This document shows, piece by piece, positions 16,701-25,181 of a stretch of 64,000 nt of DNA. The translations under genes and the position numbers were made by a program. Source of the DNA: Saccharofermentans sp. (lineage in GTDB: Bacteria; Bacillota; Clostridia; Saccharofermentanales; Saccharofermentanaceae); the NCBI GenBank assembly GCA_024691325.1, contig JAILNR010000038.1:95663-159662 (forward strand), read 5' to 3'. Each line of letters opens with the position of its first letter. The first letter of the stretch is position 1. Below the pieces are notes generated by a model. The model was not told the origin of the DNA. It searched no databases and saw only the letters and a program-made list of their open reading frames with translations.

Positions 16701-18296
16701 TATATCTTCACCCGTTACATAAGCTTCACCTATGAATTCACAAAGTTCTCCCATCCGGAAGTATGAATCGCAAGGTTCTCCCTTGCCTTCATAGATAATA
16801 TCTTCAACATCAGCATAAAAATCTGCTACATGCTCATATATAACTTCTGCCGGCACAACCATAGTTCCGTCATCTGAATAAGGAGTATTGATATCCTCAT
16901 CAACATTTATCTTGTGATTGGCACCGGTCTCACCATAAGACGGAATACCCGGAAGATTCTCATCTTTTAAGTTATCGGGTATCTCGGAAGGATCCCACAA
17001 ACTCTTGTCTATATCGTGGGATGCGAACTCCTGAGCCTGTTCATCAGTCTCTCCTTCCACTTCGGGGCGTATCCCCTTGTATCCCTTAAGTCTGTATTTA
17101 CTTGCCGCAACACGCGTAAAGGTATCCTTGCAAGGATCGTCTCCACAAGTTTCAATAGCTATAGAAACAAACTCGCCTACAGCCATTGGCGGCTTAGGCT
17201 CTCCGGAATTCACCTTTGGAATAAAAGGCAGATTATAGAAGATAGTCGGACCATCATCCGCAAGGTAACCCTCACATCCGAGGATAGCCTTAAACTTCTC
17301 TTCACCCTCTTCTTTTTTCTTGTTTATCTTACCCACGGCATCTAAAGCCTGAGGGAATCCCTGAACTACACCGTGATCGGTAATAGCACACGCTCTGTGG
17401 CCAAAGGAAGCTGCAAGCTTCATGATATCCCCGGGGTTACTTATGGCATCCTTCTCACTCATCTTCGAGTGGACATGAAGTTCTACCCTGTGATACTGAC
17501 ACTCCTCACGGCGTGACTTAGGTTCTTGGGCCTCGTATATACCGTTAACCTTAACGCCCTTCTCGCCTCTGTCATAATTAGTGGAAACCTGGAAACCTGC
17601 GTAACCGCCTCCATCAAACATCTTCTCGAAAGCATCAGCTTCCTCAGGCTTTAAGAACATAACTGCATTTGTTCCGCCCGTGCTGTCAACAATATAGAAT
17701 TTGGCAATTACCCATGTTCCAGCCTTCGTAAGCTTAAGGATATCGGCCATCTTCTGATCATCCATCAAAACGAAGTAACCTTCGATATTTACATCCTGGC
17801 TTAAATCATCAAGATCTTTGATATCAACCTTCGGAGAACCTGTCTTTACGCGTCCGAACAAAGAATCCGCATTCTTGCGGGGCTTAAATTTACCCTTACC
17901 GCCGTTATCAGGAGCCTGACCTTGAACTTCCTTCGCCTTTGCAACCCACGAATTCTTTTTATCAGCGGGTTCCTTCTCTTTTTTCTTAGCCTCTTCCTTC
18001 TCCCTTTTTTCCTGCTCCTGAACTTTCATCTTATGAAGAATAGACGGATCAATACTGAACAAACTAAGATCAGGCTTGCGTTCCATGAATTCGATCTTTA
18101 CGGAAGAACCGGTTCTTTTTGTGATCTCATTTTTAAGCGCATCAAGAAGTGTACCGACATTACCGGGATCAGAACCTTCAATCCTTATTATTATCAGATT
18201 CTCATTCTTGTAATAATCGATTTTTCCGACATTTAACCCGCCAAGACCTTCCAAAAATTCAGGTCCCAGCCCAAGCTTATCAATAAGATTCTTCAT
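13797..18296 (-). CDS. polC: DNA polymerase III PolC-type, apparently with inactive proofreading domain
   Basis: 1499 residues, slightly longer than the usual ~1440. Order: N-terminal region with a charged segment (about 90-145), OB domain (about 165-260), PHP domain (VELHVHSKMSEKD at 271), then the exonuclease insert, PHP second half, and the polymerase core with PDIDLNFSS and ILKLDILGHLDP carrying the catalytic aspartates, plus a zinc site CPKC...CPEC. The insert aligns with the DnaQ-like fold but reads AIETCG at 380-385 where DxETTG is expected, GEDIFKTLGFL at 529 where HNxxFDxxFL is expected, and PAISIE where PAIDTL is expected. Polymerase activity should remain; 3'-5' proofreading seems lost. 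Abuts ispG and precedes priA. Confidence 0.93.
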   Translation of the reverse strand: MKNLIDKLGLGPEFLEGLGGLNVGKIDYYKNENLIIIRIEGSDPGNVGTLLDALKNEITKRTGSSVKIEFMERKPDLSLFSIDPSILHKMKVQEQEKREKEEAKKKEKEPADKKNSWVAKAKEVQGQAPDNGGKGKFKPRKNADSLFGRVKTGSPKVDIKDLDDLSQDVNIEGYFVLMDDQKMADILKLTKAGTWVIAKFYIVDSTGGTNAVMFLKPEEADAFEKMFDGGGYAGFQVSTNYDRGEKGVKVNGIYEAQEPKSRREECQYHRVELHVHSKMSEKDAISNPGDIMKLAASFGHRACAITDHGVVQGFPQALDAVGKINKKKEEGEEKFKAILGCEGYLADDGPTIFYNLPFIPKVNSGEPKPPMAVGEFVSIAIETCGDDPCKDTFTRVAASKYRLKGYKGIRPEVEGETDEQAQEFASHDIDKSLWDPSEIPDNLKDENLPGIPSYGETGANHKINVDEDINTPYSDDGTMVVPAEVIYEHVADFYADVEDIIYEGKGEPCDSYFRMGELCEFIGEAYVTGEDIFKTLGFLRRAGFGINIEDHKYYRNKFLTPAISIEDIKRYAAPAVNNAAEASTGNELVDKTRSDAQFVIDYLKAEGTVDPEALNLKIGHKTTDTLLSADTKAYHIIWLVRNNLGLYNMYRLVSESNVHYYYRRPRTPKSLLKYFNSSIIVGGACEQGEIYRYAMIKYKEGGKDVAKALELLKEDQTFKDIISLYDYVEIQPLCNNMFMTRNPDKASGESMLLNENDIRNVNILLADVADAFDLPLIATTDSHFLNKEDGMYRKYMLMDMGFADAQMQSDLYFRTTEEMLDEFSYLGEDRAMKAVVTNTNMIADMIEYGIKAFPDGTYPPMIPRAASDVRDIAYTRANKLYRHNGVLDPVVKERLDSELTSIIGNGFAIMYYIAYRLVKNSNNEGFIVGSRGSVGSSFTATMLGISEVNPLAPHYRCPKCHYVEFNNTGEYGSGYDLPLKNCPECGEQMKRDGQDIPFATFLGFYGDKQPDIDLNFSSLNQASAHKYVDYLFGPTHTFKAGTVGTIAGKNALMIGRKVGEMNNQTYTTGELLYMTRGLLGVKRTTSQHPGGIVVVPKEMDVYEFTPIQYPANKTDCGIITTHFDFRAMHDTILKLDILGHLDPTVLRMLHLLTGVEITDIPVPEPKVMSLLESTDALGFPIEQSEAGSATIGLSELGTPMARGMIRETKPTRFYDLVQLMGLSHGTDVWKGNAQDLINDGICDLNSVIGCRDSIMTRLIYWGLPNKDAFDIMENVRKGKVASGKCDKWEGWKAMMKEKNVPDWYIGSCEKIKYMFPKAHAAAYSISTLRVAWFKVYYPEEYYCAYFTVRGEEFDAQYMCRGMDVLKNRMEELNQIMHGRESSAKKAQDEYFLCELVAEMYHRGIEFVPIDLKTSHATDFTKVGPGKILPPLDCIDSISASMAKGITEARDEEPFKNRDDLMQRAKIGQSAIDTLAAYGLIDDLPKSAQIDLFSMIDGAM

Positions 18297-19370
18297 TTAT
18301 CCCTCTTTAGTTGATGTCTTAGATTTCTCTTCGCCGAGCTTCCTTACTTCTTCAACAAACTCGTCTACAGCTGTATCAGCCTTAAGTTTTCTGATGATCT
18401 GACCTTTCTCGAACAAAAGAAACTCATTTTTACCGCCTGCAAGTCCTATATCAGCTTCCTTAGCCTCACCGGGGCCGTTTACGGCACATCCCATAACAGA
18501 TACTTTAAGATCGTAGGGGAACTTCTCAATTCTCTTCTCGATCTGCTCGGCAATCTCAATAAGCGGAACTTCGGTTCTTCCGCATGTAGGACAGGAAACA
18601 AAAGTAATTCCGCCCTTATAAAGATCCAACGCTTTAAGTATGCTCTTAGCCGCATAGATCTCATCTACGGGGTCACCTGTCAAAGAAACTCTTATCGTAT
18701 CACCGATGCCTTCGGCAAGAAGTGCACCGATTCCGACTGCGGACTTTATTGCACCTTCTTTAAGTGTTCCCGCCTCGGTTACACCGACATGCAAAGGATA
18801 ATCACAAGCTTTGCTCATAAGACGGTACGTATCGATAGTAAGCTTAGGGCTGCTTGACTTGATAGATATTACGATATCGTCAAAATCCACATCCTCAAGT
18901 AGTTTTACCGCATCAAGGGCACTTCTTGTCATGTTCTCGGCACACACACCGCCGTACTCATCGACGAGCTTCCTGTCAATCGAACCGGAATTAACGCCGA
19001 CTCTTATGGGAAGACCTCTTTCCTTACATACATCAGCCACCTGACGAAGCTTCTCAGGACCGCCGATATTACCGGGGTTGATCCTGATCTTTGAAGCACC
19101 ATGCTTTGCTGCCTCTATAGCGAGACGGTAATCAAAGTGGATATCCGCAACTACAGGAATAGGTGACTTGGAAGTGATTTGAGATAAAGCCTCGGCAGCC
19201 TCCATATCAGGAACCGTAACTCTGGTAATATCACAACCGGCTTCATACAGTGCAAAAATCTGATCGAGAGTGCTTTTTACATCCTGAGTCTTAGTATTAT
19301 TCATGGACTGTATCCTTACGGGATTGCCTCCGCCCAACAAGACTCCGCCGACATTTACTACCTTAGTCAT
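18297..19370 (-). CDS. ispG: 4-hydroxy-3-methylbut-2-en-1-yl diphosphate synthase
   Basis: 357 residues. IspG is a 4Fe-4S enzyme of the MEP isoprenoid pathway, converting the cyclic diphosphate MEcPP to HMBPP. The start VNVGGVLLGGGNPVRIQSM is typical, RINPGNIG and VRVSLTGDP lie in the TIM barrel, and the cluster cysteines are seen in SCPTCGRTE and MGCAVNGPGE. AAAGGA precedes the ATG. Its stop codon directly abuts the polC start, whose ribosome binding site lies inside the ispG tail, suggesting coupling. Confidence 0.94.
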   Translation of the reverse strand: MTKVVNVGGVLLGGGNPVRIQSMNNTKTQDVKSTLDQIFALYEAGCDITRVTVPDMEAAEALSQITSKSPIPVVADIHFDYRLAIEAAKHGASKIRINPGNIGGPEKLRQVADVCKERGLPIRVGVNSGSIDRKLVDEYGGVCAENMTRSALDAVKLLEDVDFDDIVISIKSSSPKLTIDTYRLMSKACDYPLHVGVTEAGTLKEGAIKSAVGIGALLAEGIGDTIRVSLTGDPVDEIYAAKSILKALDLYKGGITFVSCPTCGRTEVPLIEIAEQIEKRIEKFPYDLKVSVMGCAVNGPGEAKEADIGLAGGKNEFLLFEKGQIIRKLKADTAVDEFVEEVRKLGEEKSKTSTKEG

Positions 19371-19458
19371 CGTTAGTTCCTTTCATTTTTTAAGTGCGTA
19401 AATAAAGTCTATCACTCTTGTGACAGATATTATCATTACAATTTATCCTACTATGGGA

Positions 19459-20451
19459 TTAAAAGGGTGCAATGCCTATGGTATTGCAGAAAGCTTCGAA
19501 TTCTCCGCCCGGTGCGCTCATAATATTATCGACAAGATCCTGTCTTGTCATACCGCCGGACAAAAGATTGATATTATACTGAAGTCCGGCCTCATCAGCC
19601 TCCCTGTTCAGCGCACCCAAGTAGAACCAGCTAAGGAACTCCTCATCCGTAAGGTTTCTTGCCTCACATTCTTCACAGAACATTATCTCATCGGCAAAGA
19701 CAAGACCTGTAGACTCACCTGATGCCAAACGGTTGACCTCATCCACGAGTTCTTCCAAAGTCGGAGCTCTTCCGAGCATCGCTGCATTCATTCGAATTAC
19801 AAAATTAACTATCTCACCGTTAGCAGGATCATCACAGACAGGATCACCGCTTACGATTTTATATGTCGTCTGGAATGAACCTGTATAATCAGGTCCTATG
19901 CCTTCAAAGGTTACCGTTACAGTGCCAACAGCAGTATTACCGGAATAAGTAGCCGTATAGTCTGTCCCCTCTTCAAGAACGACATCGTTATAACTTATGG
20001 AGAACGGTATTGTTATCTCGGAACCTGTGTAAGTCTGATCAGCAATATCTCCTATAACAACATCAGATATGTTAATCGCACTCGAAGTTGTCTCAGTAGC
20101 AGCCGTGGGAGTGGCTCCGCCACCGGAAAAACGGCCCGCAGAACCCTGATCATCAGTATTGCCTGAACTTAAAGCGAACGAGATTATCAGGATGAACATG
20201 CCAAGCAGCGAGAGCATCGATACTGCGAAGGGCCAGTAAATAGGTGTAGGCGGAACAGGCTTACGCGGCATAACAACGGGATTCTCATCCTTCTTCGCAT
20301 TATTCTTTGAAACTGCGTTATTAAGACGCTCCTGTGCTACGACCTTGCTGTCAACTATTGCTACACCTTCAAGTGAACTGTCGCACTTTCTGCAGTATGT
20401 TGCTTTCTCACCATTTACGGCATTACAGCTTGTACAAACCTTAACTCTCAT
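19459..20451 (-). CDS. Zinc-ribbon membrane protein with C-terminal DUF4214-like domain
   Basis: 330 residues. An N-terminal zinc ribbon is seen as CTSCNAVN...YCRKC. A single membrane helix lies near residue 75 (AVSMLSLLGMFILIISFAL), placing the C-terminal part outside. Then comes an Ig-like beta domain (DQTYTGSEITIPF to TTYKIV, about 135-205), and last a helical segment FVIRMNAAMLGR...LGALNREADEAGL that fits DUF4214, a family found in cell-surface proteins. It lies 13 nt downstream of the FHA gene, so the two probably work together. The function is unknown. Confidence 0.65.
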   Translation of the reverse strand: MRVKVCTSCNAVNGEKATYCRKCDSSLEGVAIVDSKVVAQERLNNAVSKNNAKKDENPVVMPRKPVPPTPIYWPFAVSMLSLLGMFILIISFALSSGNTDDQGSAGRFSGGGATPTAATETTSSAINISDVVIGDIADQTYTGSEITIPFSISYNDVVLEEGTDYTATYSGNTAVGTVTVTFEGIGPDYTGSFQTTYKIVSGDPVCDDPANGEIVNFVIRMNAAMLGRAPTLEELVDEVNRLASGESTGLVFADEIMFCEECEARNLTDEEFLSWFYLGALNREADEAGLQYNINLLSGGMTRQDLVDNIMSAPGGEFEAFCNTIGIAPF

Positions 20452-20464
20452 GTCTTTCCTTAAA

Positions 20465-21034
20465 TCACTTCTTATTCGAATCCACTGTAATAAAGAATGT
20501 TACCTTACCCATCTGAAGAACGCCCGTCTTGAGTTCCTGAACGGAATTAATAGGAACCCGGATACCGTCAATAAATGTTCCGCCTTCCGTTCCTAAGTCC
20601 TGGATAAGATAACCCTCGTCTGAGTAAAGTATCTTACAATGAAGATCCGCAACTGTGGGATCCTTCACATACAAATTACATCTGGGGTTTCTGCCGATAG
20701 TAATGGTATCGATCATGGGAACATCGTAACTTGCCCCATTCGGTGCCATAAACTGAACGCTTCTTTCGTACTTGGAGACCTTGTCCTGCGAAGCTTTATC
20801 AGTAGCGGCTGCAACGGCAGCTTCCTGTCTTTGCTTTAACTGAATCTGCCTCTCTTCCTCTCTTAACTTAATCTGCTCAACTTCCCTTTTGTAAGCTTCG
20901 AGTTTCTTATCGAATTCGACTCTGTCAGTTCTGTTGATCTTGATAAAAAAGTAAAAAGATATGATAGCAACAACCAGCAACAGGCCGGCTAAGACAAAAA
21001 CGAGTGCAGGATGCATCACAATACCTACTATCAT
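20465..21034 (-). CDS. Membrane-anchored FHA-domain protein
   Basis: 189 residues. An N-terminal membrane helix (residues about 7-30) is followed by a charged coiled-coil-like stretch rich in K, E, R and Q (about 35-85), and a C-terminal FHA domain with ITIGRNPRCNL, the DPTVADLHCKI loop and GTFIDGIRV. FHA domains bind phosphothreonine, so this is a plausible reader of the PASTA kinase encoded at 4488-6527, though that link is inference. The ATG at 21034 has AAGGA 7 nt upstream. The zinc-ribbon gene follows 13 nt later. Confidence 0.78.
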   Translation of the reverse strand: MIVGIVMHPALVFVLAGLLLVVAIISFYFFIKINRTDRVEFDKKLEAYKREVEQIKLREEERQIQLKQRQEAAVAAATDKASQDKVSKYERSVQFMAPNGASYDVPMIDTITIGRNPRCNLYVKDPTVADLHCKILYSDEGYLIQDLGTEGGTFIDGIRVPINSVQELKTGVLQMGKVTFFITVDSNKK

Positions 21035-21109
21035 TACCTATTCCTTCGATATAGATTTTCGCGAATGTATTTTACTTCAAAAGAATTAGAAATAACAATA
21101 CCGAGTTTA

Positions 21110-22333
21110 CTAAAATACCTGAAAGATATAAAACTTGAGGTAATAAGTCTCGGGAACATTCCAAAGTATAGGATGATCCGGAGCCTGTGTCCTCTTTTCT
21201 ATCTGTCTTAAACTCCTTCCCGCATCGTAAGCGGCACTCGCTACCGCCTTTTCGAAAAGCTGCTCTGTCATAAAGTGTGAGCAGGAGCATGTTGCAAGGT
21301 AACCGCCCCTCGGCAGAAGCTGCATGGCCTTAAGATTTATCTCCTTGTATCCTCTTCCTGCAGAACCTACGGTGTCACGCGACTTTGTAAAAGCTGGCGG
21401 ATCCAGGATTATGTAATCAAACTCACGGCTCTTGATCTCTTTAAGCTTTGTCAGATACTCGAACACATCTGCGCACTCATAAGTAATCTTGCCTTCAAGA
21501 CCGTTAAGGACCGCATTATCATGCGCCATTTTTATTGCAGCGTCAGAGATGTCTACCGAAGTTACACTCTTAGCTCCACCAGCGGCTGCATTAAGACCAA
21601 AAGACCCTGTATGTGTAAAGCAGTCAAGAACGCACTTGCCGGAAGCAATCCTGGCGGCTGCCTGACGGTTGTACTTCTGGTCAAGGAAGAAACCCGTCTT
21701 TTGGCCCTCTTCCACATTTACGAGATACCTAATTCCATTTTCAGTAATAGTTGTTACGGGCGAATCCGCATGAGGGATACCGTCGAACCAGCCTTTATAC
21801 AGATCAAGGCCTTCCTTGGTTCTTAAAGCGAGCTCATTGCGTTCATATATCCCCTTGATATCAACGCCTTCAGATGCCATAACCTCTGTTACCGCCTTAT
21901 ATATAACTGGTCTTATCTTCTCCATGCCAAGACTTGTTATCTCAACTGACAAAAGGTCTTCGTACCGGTCTATGGTAAGACCCGGCATCTGGTCGGCCTC
22001 GCCGTGAATCAACCTGCAGCATTTAAAGTCAGCGCCCGGCATTACCGTCTTCCTGTATGCCACAGAATAAGATATACGGCGCTTCCAGAAGTCGTAATCA
22101 AAGACATCATTACTGTTTCTGGAGAATATGCGGATCGTTATCTTGGAATTATTGTTGTAAAAGCCGGACCCCTGCCATGAGTTACCCGCAAATACGTCAA
22201 CGATGTCACCGTTTTGGGGCTCGCCTGATAAAGATGTTATCTCTTCACCGTATACCCACGGATGACCGCGCTTAACGGCTTTCTCGGCTTTGGAAGTTAT
22301 CCGGGCTTTTATATAAGGTCTTTCTGTCTTCAT
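21110..22333 (-). CDS. Class I rRNA cytosine methyltransferase (RlmI-like)
   Basis: 407 residues. An N-terminal PUA domain (KARITSKAEKAVKRGHPWVYGEEI) precedes the EEHxxD-like RlmI insert and a SAM methyltransferase domain with EEGQKTGFFLDQ, CVLDCFTHTGSFG, and the catalytic motif ILDPPAF. E. coli RlmI methylates C1962 of 23S rRNA; the exact target here is not shown by sequence. The start ATG overlaps the nitroreductase stop by one base (TAATG), so the two are translationally coupled. Confidence 0.88.
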   Translation of the reverse strand: MKTERPYIKARITSKAEKAVKRGHPWVYGEEITSLSGEPQNGDIVDVFAGNSWQGSGFYNNNSKITIRIFSRNSNDVFDYDFWKRRISYSVAYRKTVMPGADFKCCRLIHGEADQMPGLTIDRYEDLLSVEITSLGMEKIRPVIYKAVTEVMASEGVDIKGIYERNELALRTKEGLDLYKGWFDGIPHADSPVTTITENGIRYLVNVEEGQKTGFFLDQKYNRQAAARIASGKCVLDCFTHTGSFGLNAAAGGAKSVTSVDISDAAIKMAHDNAVLNGLEGKITYECADVFEYLTKLKEIKSREFDYIILDPPAFTKSRDTVGSAGRGYKEINLKAMQLLPRGGYLATCSCSHFMTEQLFEKAVASAAYDAGRSLRQIEKRTQAPDHPILWNVPETYYLKFYIFQVF

Positions 22334-22848
22334 TACAGGTATCGCACTATCTCACTAATATCTTTTTTAAGTTCATGACGCTCAGAAGGTTCTGAATCAT
22401 CTGCAGGATAACCTATAGGCAAAAGCAGTACCGACTTCTCATTCTCGGGTATATTAAATGCCTTCTCAGCCTCAAGATTAGGGTATGCATTGACCCAGCA
22501 GGTGCCAAGGCCCATCTCGACTGCCTCAAACATAACATGAGTAGCTACGATAGATACATCTTCAATACCTGAGTGTATTCCCTCTTCACGCGCATTCTTC
22601 CAGTCCTCATCCTTGTTGTAGGTAAACATGAATACAACAGGTGCATGGAAAGCACAGGGGGTAATCTCATTTATCTTGGCAAGTGCTTCTTCACTTTGCA
22701 GTACATATATACGGTGAGGCTGGTTATTCTTGCCGGTGGGTGCGAGATTGGAAACTGCCAAAAGTCTGTCGATCTGTTCCTGTGTAAGCTTTGTATCCTT
22801 ATACTTTCTTACCGAATATCTTTCTTTTGCAAGTTTCATGAATTCCAT
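22333..22848 (-). CDS. Nitroreductase family protein
   Basis: 171 residues from the ATG at 22848, which has GGAGG upstream. The flavin-binding start KERYSVRKYKDTKL, SNLAPTGKNNQPHR and GLGTCWVNAYP are typical of FMN-dependent nitroreductases that use NAD(P)H. The protein is short for the family, but both conserved ends are present. The substrate cannot be told. It is coupled to the downstream methyltransferase gene through a TAATG overlap and is divergent from the VUT transporter gene. Confidence 0.85.
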   Translation of the reverse strand: MEFMKLAKERYSVRKYKDTKLTQEQIDRLLAVSNLAPTGKNNQPHRIYVLQSEEALAKINEITPCAFHAPVVFMFTYNKDEDWKNAREEGIHSGIEDVSIVATHVMFEAVEMGLGTCWVNAYPNLEAEKAFNIPENEKSVLLLPIGYPADDSEPSERHELKKDISEIVRYL

Positions 22849-22866
22849 AAACGCCTCCAAAAACCA

Positions 22867-22894
22867 TTGTTTTTTATACAAAAATTATTATAAT
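22867..22894 (+). promoter_or_regulatory. Promoter of the VUT transporter gene
   Basis: TTGTTT (22867-22872) and a perfect TATAAT (22889-22894) are 16 nt apart. The predicted transcript would begin near 22901, just ahead of the possible riboswitch. Confidence 0.55.
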
Positions 22895-22912
22895 AAACAT
22901 GCACTTTTATGC

Positions 22913-22963
22913 CAAGCAGTTCGGGTCCGATATCCTGCTTGTAAAATATTAAAACCAAAGGAG
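22913..22963 (+). ncRNA. Possible preQ1-I-like riboswitch
   Basis: A 7-bp stem CAAGCAG (22913-22919) and CTGCTTG (22935-22941) encloses a loop that begins TTC, as in class I preQ1 riboswitches. A cytosine (22934) directly precedes the 3' strand, where preQ1 pairs in known examples. An A-rich linker follows, then ACC (22954-22956) that could pair with GGT in the loop to form the pseudoknot, merging into AAAGGAG, the ribosome binding site. The linker and loop are a little longer than usual. The gene downstream belongs to a queuosine-precursor transporter family, which supports the call. Confidence 0.45.
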
Positions 22964-22968
22964 CTTAT

Positions 22969-23703
22969 ATGAATACACTCAAGTACGAGTTGAGGGACTA
23001 CAAGGTCCTTCTGCGTAATGTGCCTTCCATGGTCGTTACTATTTTTGTTCTGTCTGTCGTATGCATGAATCTTATGGCGGGCAAAGAGCTTTACAGTTCC
23101 AAGTATTTTTGCATTAACAGCGGTCTTGCACTCTCGTGGATCTCATTCCTTTGCATGGATTGTATTTGTAAAAGATTCGGTGCGAAGGCTGCCGTTAAGA
23201 TTTCTATACTCGCCATGATGATCAACGTCGTCACCGTCGGTGTATTTAAACTCCTTTCGATGACACCGGGCCACTGGGCTGCTTACTACTCCGCTCCCGA
23301 TGCTTCAAGTGCACAAATCGTTAACTCGGGACTCAACAGCACTTTCGGAAGCGCCTGGTACATTGTACTTGGTTCTGCTGTTGCAATGTTCCTTTCATCT
23401 GTAGTTAACTCATACACCAATGAGTTCATCGGGAAAATGACCGATAAAGGAACTTATGGTAACTTCGCACTTAGAAGTTTCATCTCAACAGCATTAGGCC
23501 AGTGGGTTGATAACTTTGTTTTCTCGGCGATGGTCTCACATGTATTCTTCGGCTGGAACTGGGCACAGGTTCTCATCTGCGCCACCACATCCATGTTGAT
23601 CGAACTTGTTGCTGAAGCTGTCTTCTCACCTATCGGATTTAAGGTATCCAGAAACTGGGAGCAAAACGGAATAGGTCAGGAATACATTAACGCCATAAGC
23701 TGA
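22969..23703 (+). CDS. VUT-family transporter, likely queuosine precursor transporter
   Basis: 244 residues with about six membrane helices (for example 22-38, 50-66, 75-95, 125-145). The features CMNLMAGKE, ISFLCMDCICKRFG and the conserved late segment LRSFISTALGQWVDNFVF match the YhhQ/VUT_1 family, which imports queuosine precursors such as preQ0, preQ1 or queuine. AAAGGAG lies 5 nt upstream of the ATG. The possible preQ1 riboswitch directly upstream points to preQ1 or a related compound. The amidase gene follows 7 nt later. Confidence 0.78.
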   Translation: MNTLKYELRDYKVLLRNVPSMVVTIFVLSVVCMNLMAGKELYSSKYFCINSGLALSWISFLCMDCICKRFGAKAAVKISILAMMINVVTVGVFKLLSMTPGHWAAYYSAPDASSAQIVNSGLNSTFGSAWYIVLGSAVAMFLSSVVNSYTNEFIGKMTDKGTYGNFALRSFISTALGQWVDNFVFSAMVSHVFFGWNWAQVLICATTSMLIELVAEAVFSPIGFKVSRNWEQNGIGQEYINAIS

Positions 23704-23710
23704 TACAGAT

Positions 23711-25177
23711 ATGGAAATAGAGAAGTTGTCTGCGGTCGGCCTGGGCCGCGAAGTAAATAAGAAGAATATATCTCCTGTTGAAGTAATCGACTATTATGAG
23801 GAAAGGATAAATAAGAGAAATCCTTCCCTCAATGCATTTGTTTACACCAAATTCGATGAAGCCCGTAAAGAAGCCCGTGAACTCGAGGCTAAGATTCTTA
23901 AAGGAGAGCAACCCGGGCCTCTTGCCGGTGTCCCGACAGGGCTTAAAGACTTCCTTCCGTCAAAGAAGGGCTGGACTAACAGCCACGGCGGCGTAAAGTC
24001 TTTGATCCGCACGGATAATGCTGATTCCAACTTTTATAAAGCCGCCTCAAAAGCAGGAGCTATAGCTGTCGGTAAGACAAATTCACCTGCATTCGGATTC
24101 AGAGGAACATGCGATAACAAGCTTTACGGCCCTACCCGCAATCCTTTTAACACCGAATACAATTCAGGCGGTTCATCGGGAGGATCGGCAGCAGCAGTTG
24201 CCGATTGTATGCTTCCAATAGCTGAAGGTTCTGACGGCGGAGGATCTATCAGAATCCCATCATCCTGGTGCTCATGCTTCGGGTTTAAAGGATCAGTAGG
24301 ATCTGCGCCATCCATATGCCGTCCTGATGCGTGGACAGCTACTCACCCTTTCTGCTTTAACGGCTCTATCTCAAGGACAGTGGAAGACAGTGCAATTATC
24401 ATGAACTACATGGCTAAGTTCGATCCGCGTGATCCTTTCAGTCTGCCGGTGCCCGGCCGTGATTTTACAAAACTTATGAAGAAACCCGTTAAGGACTGGA
24501 AAATAGCATTCACTCCTGACTTCGATCTGTTTGAAGTGGACAAAGAGATATCAGACATAGTACTCAAAGCTGCCTTCTCTCTTGAACAGGCCGGCGCACA
24601 TGTAGACGAGGTGCATTTCGGATTCAAACACAGCCAGGATGACTTTGCAAAATTATGGTGCAGAAGCATCAGCATTGATACTTCAATTGATATAGAACTA
24701 TGGAAAAGGCAGGGATTTGACCTTATCGGTGATCATGCTGACGAATTACCCGAAGAGTTTATCTACTGGAATGACATAGCATTCAATTCTTCGGTCCTCG
24801 ACTACCGCTTCTTCAATGAGCTTAGAACCGAGATATTAGACGAGCAGCAGAATGTCTTTGATAAGTATGATCTGATCATCTCACCGGTAACTACCTGTCC
24901 CCCGGTTAAGAATACGGACGACTTTAACACCAAAGGTCCTGAAACACTTAACGGCAAGCCCTGTGAGCCTCTTATCGGCTTCTGCCTTACTTTGCTTGAG
25001 AACTTCACAGGTAACCCGGCGGCCTCTGTTCCATGCGGATTTACTAGCAGCGGTCTTCCTGTCGGCATGCAGATAATAGGTCAAAAATACAAAGATGAAG
25101 ATGTATTCGCGGCTTCCCATGCATTCGAGCAAATATCTCCGTGGAACTACGATATTCCTTATGGAAGAAAAATCTGA
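23711..25177 (+). CDS. Amidase (amidase signature family)
   Basis: 488 residues. The Ser-cisSer-Lys triad is visible: lysine in PTGLKDF (about residue 78), the glycine/serine-rich signature SGGSSGGSAAAV (about 158), and the nucleophile serine in DGGGSIRIPSS (about 178). Full length for the family. Its substrate is not evident: the gene is 7 nt downstream of the VUT transporter, which hints at a nucleoside or amide-bearing compound, but this is inference. It is not a GatA because gatB and gatC are absent. A bidirectional terminator follows. Confidence 0.85.
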   Translation: MEIEKLSAVGLGREVNKKNISPVEVIDYYEERINKRNPSLNAFVYTKFDEARKEARELEAKILKGEQPGPLAGVPTGLKDFLPSKKGWTNSHGGVKSLIRTDNADSNFYKAASKAGAIAVGKTNSPAFGFRGTCDNKLYGPTRNPFNTEYNSGGSSGGSAAAVADCMLPIAEGSDGGGSIRIPSSWCSCFGFKGSVGSAPSICRPDAWTATHPFCFNGSISRTVEDSAIIMNYMAKFDPRDPFSLPVPGRDFTKLMKKPVKDWKIAFTPDFDLFEVDKEISDIVLKAAFSLEQAGAHVDEVHFGFKHSQDDFAKLWCRSISIDTSIDIELWKRQGFDLIGDHADELPEEFIYWNDIAFNSSVLDYRFFNELRTEILDEQQNVFDKYDLIISPVTTCPPVKNTDDFNTKGPETLNGKPCEPLIGFCLTLLENFTGNPAASVPCGFTSSGLPVGMQIIGQKYKDEDVFAASHAFEQISPWNYDIPYGRKI

Positions 25178-25181
25178 TAAC

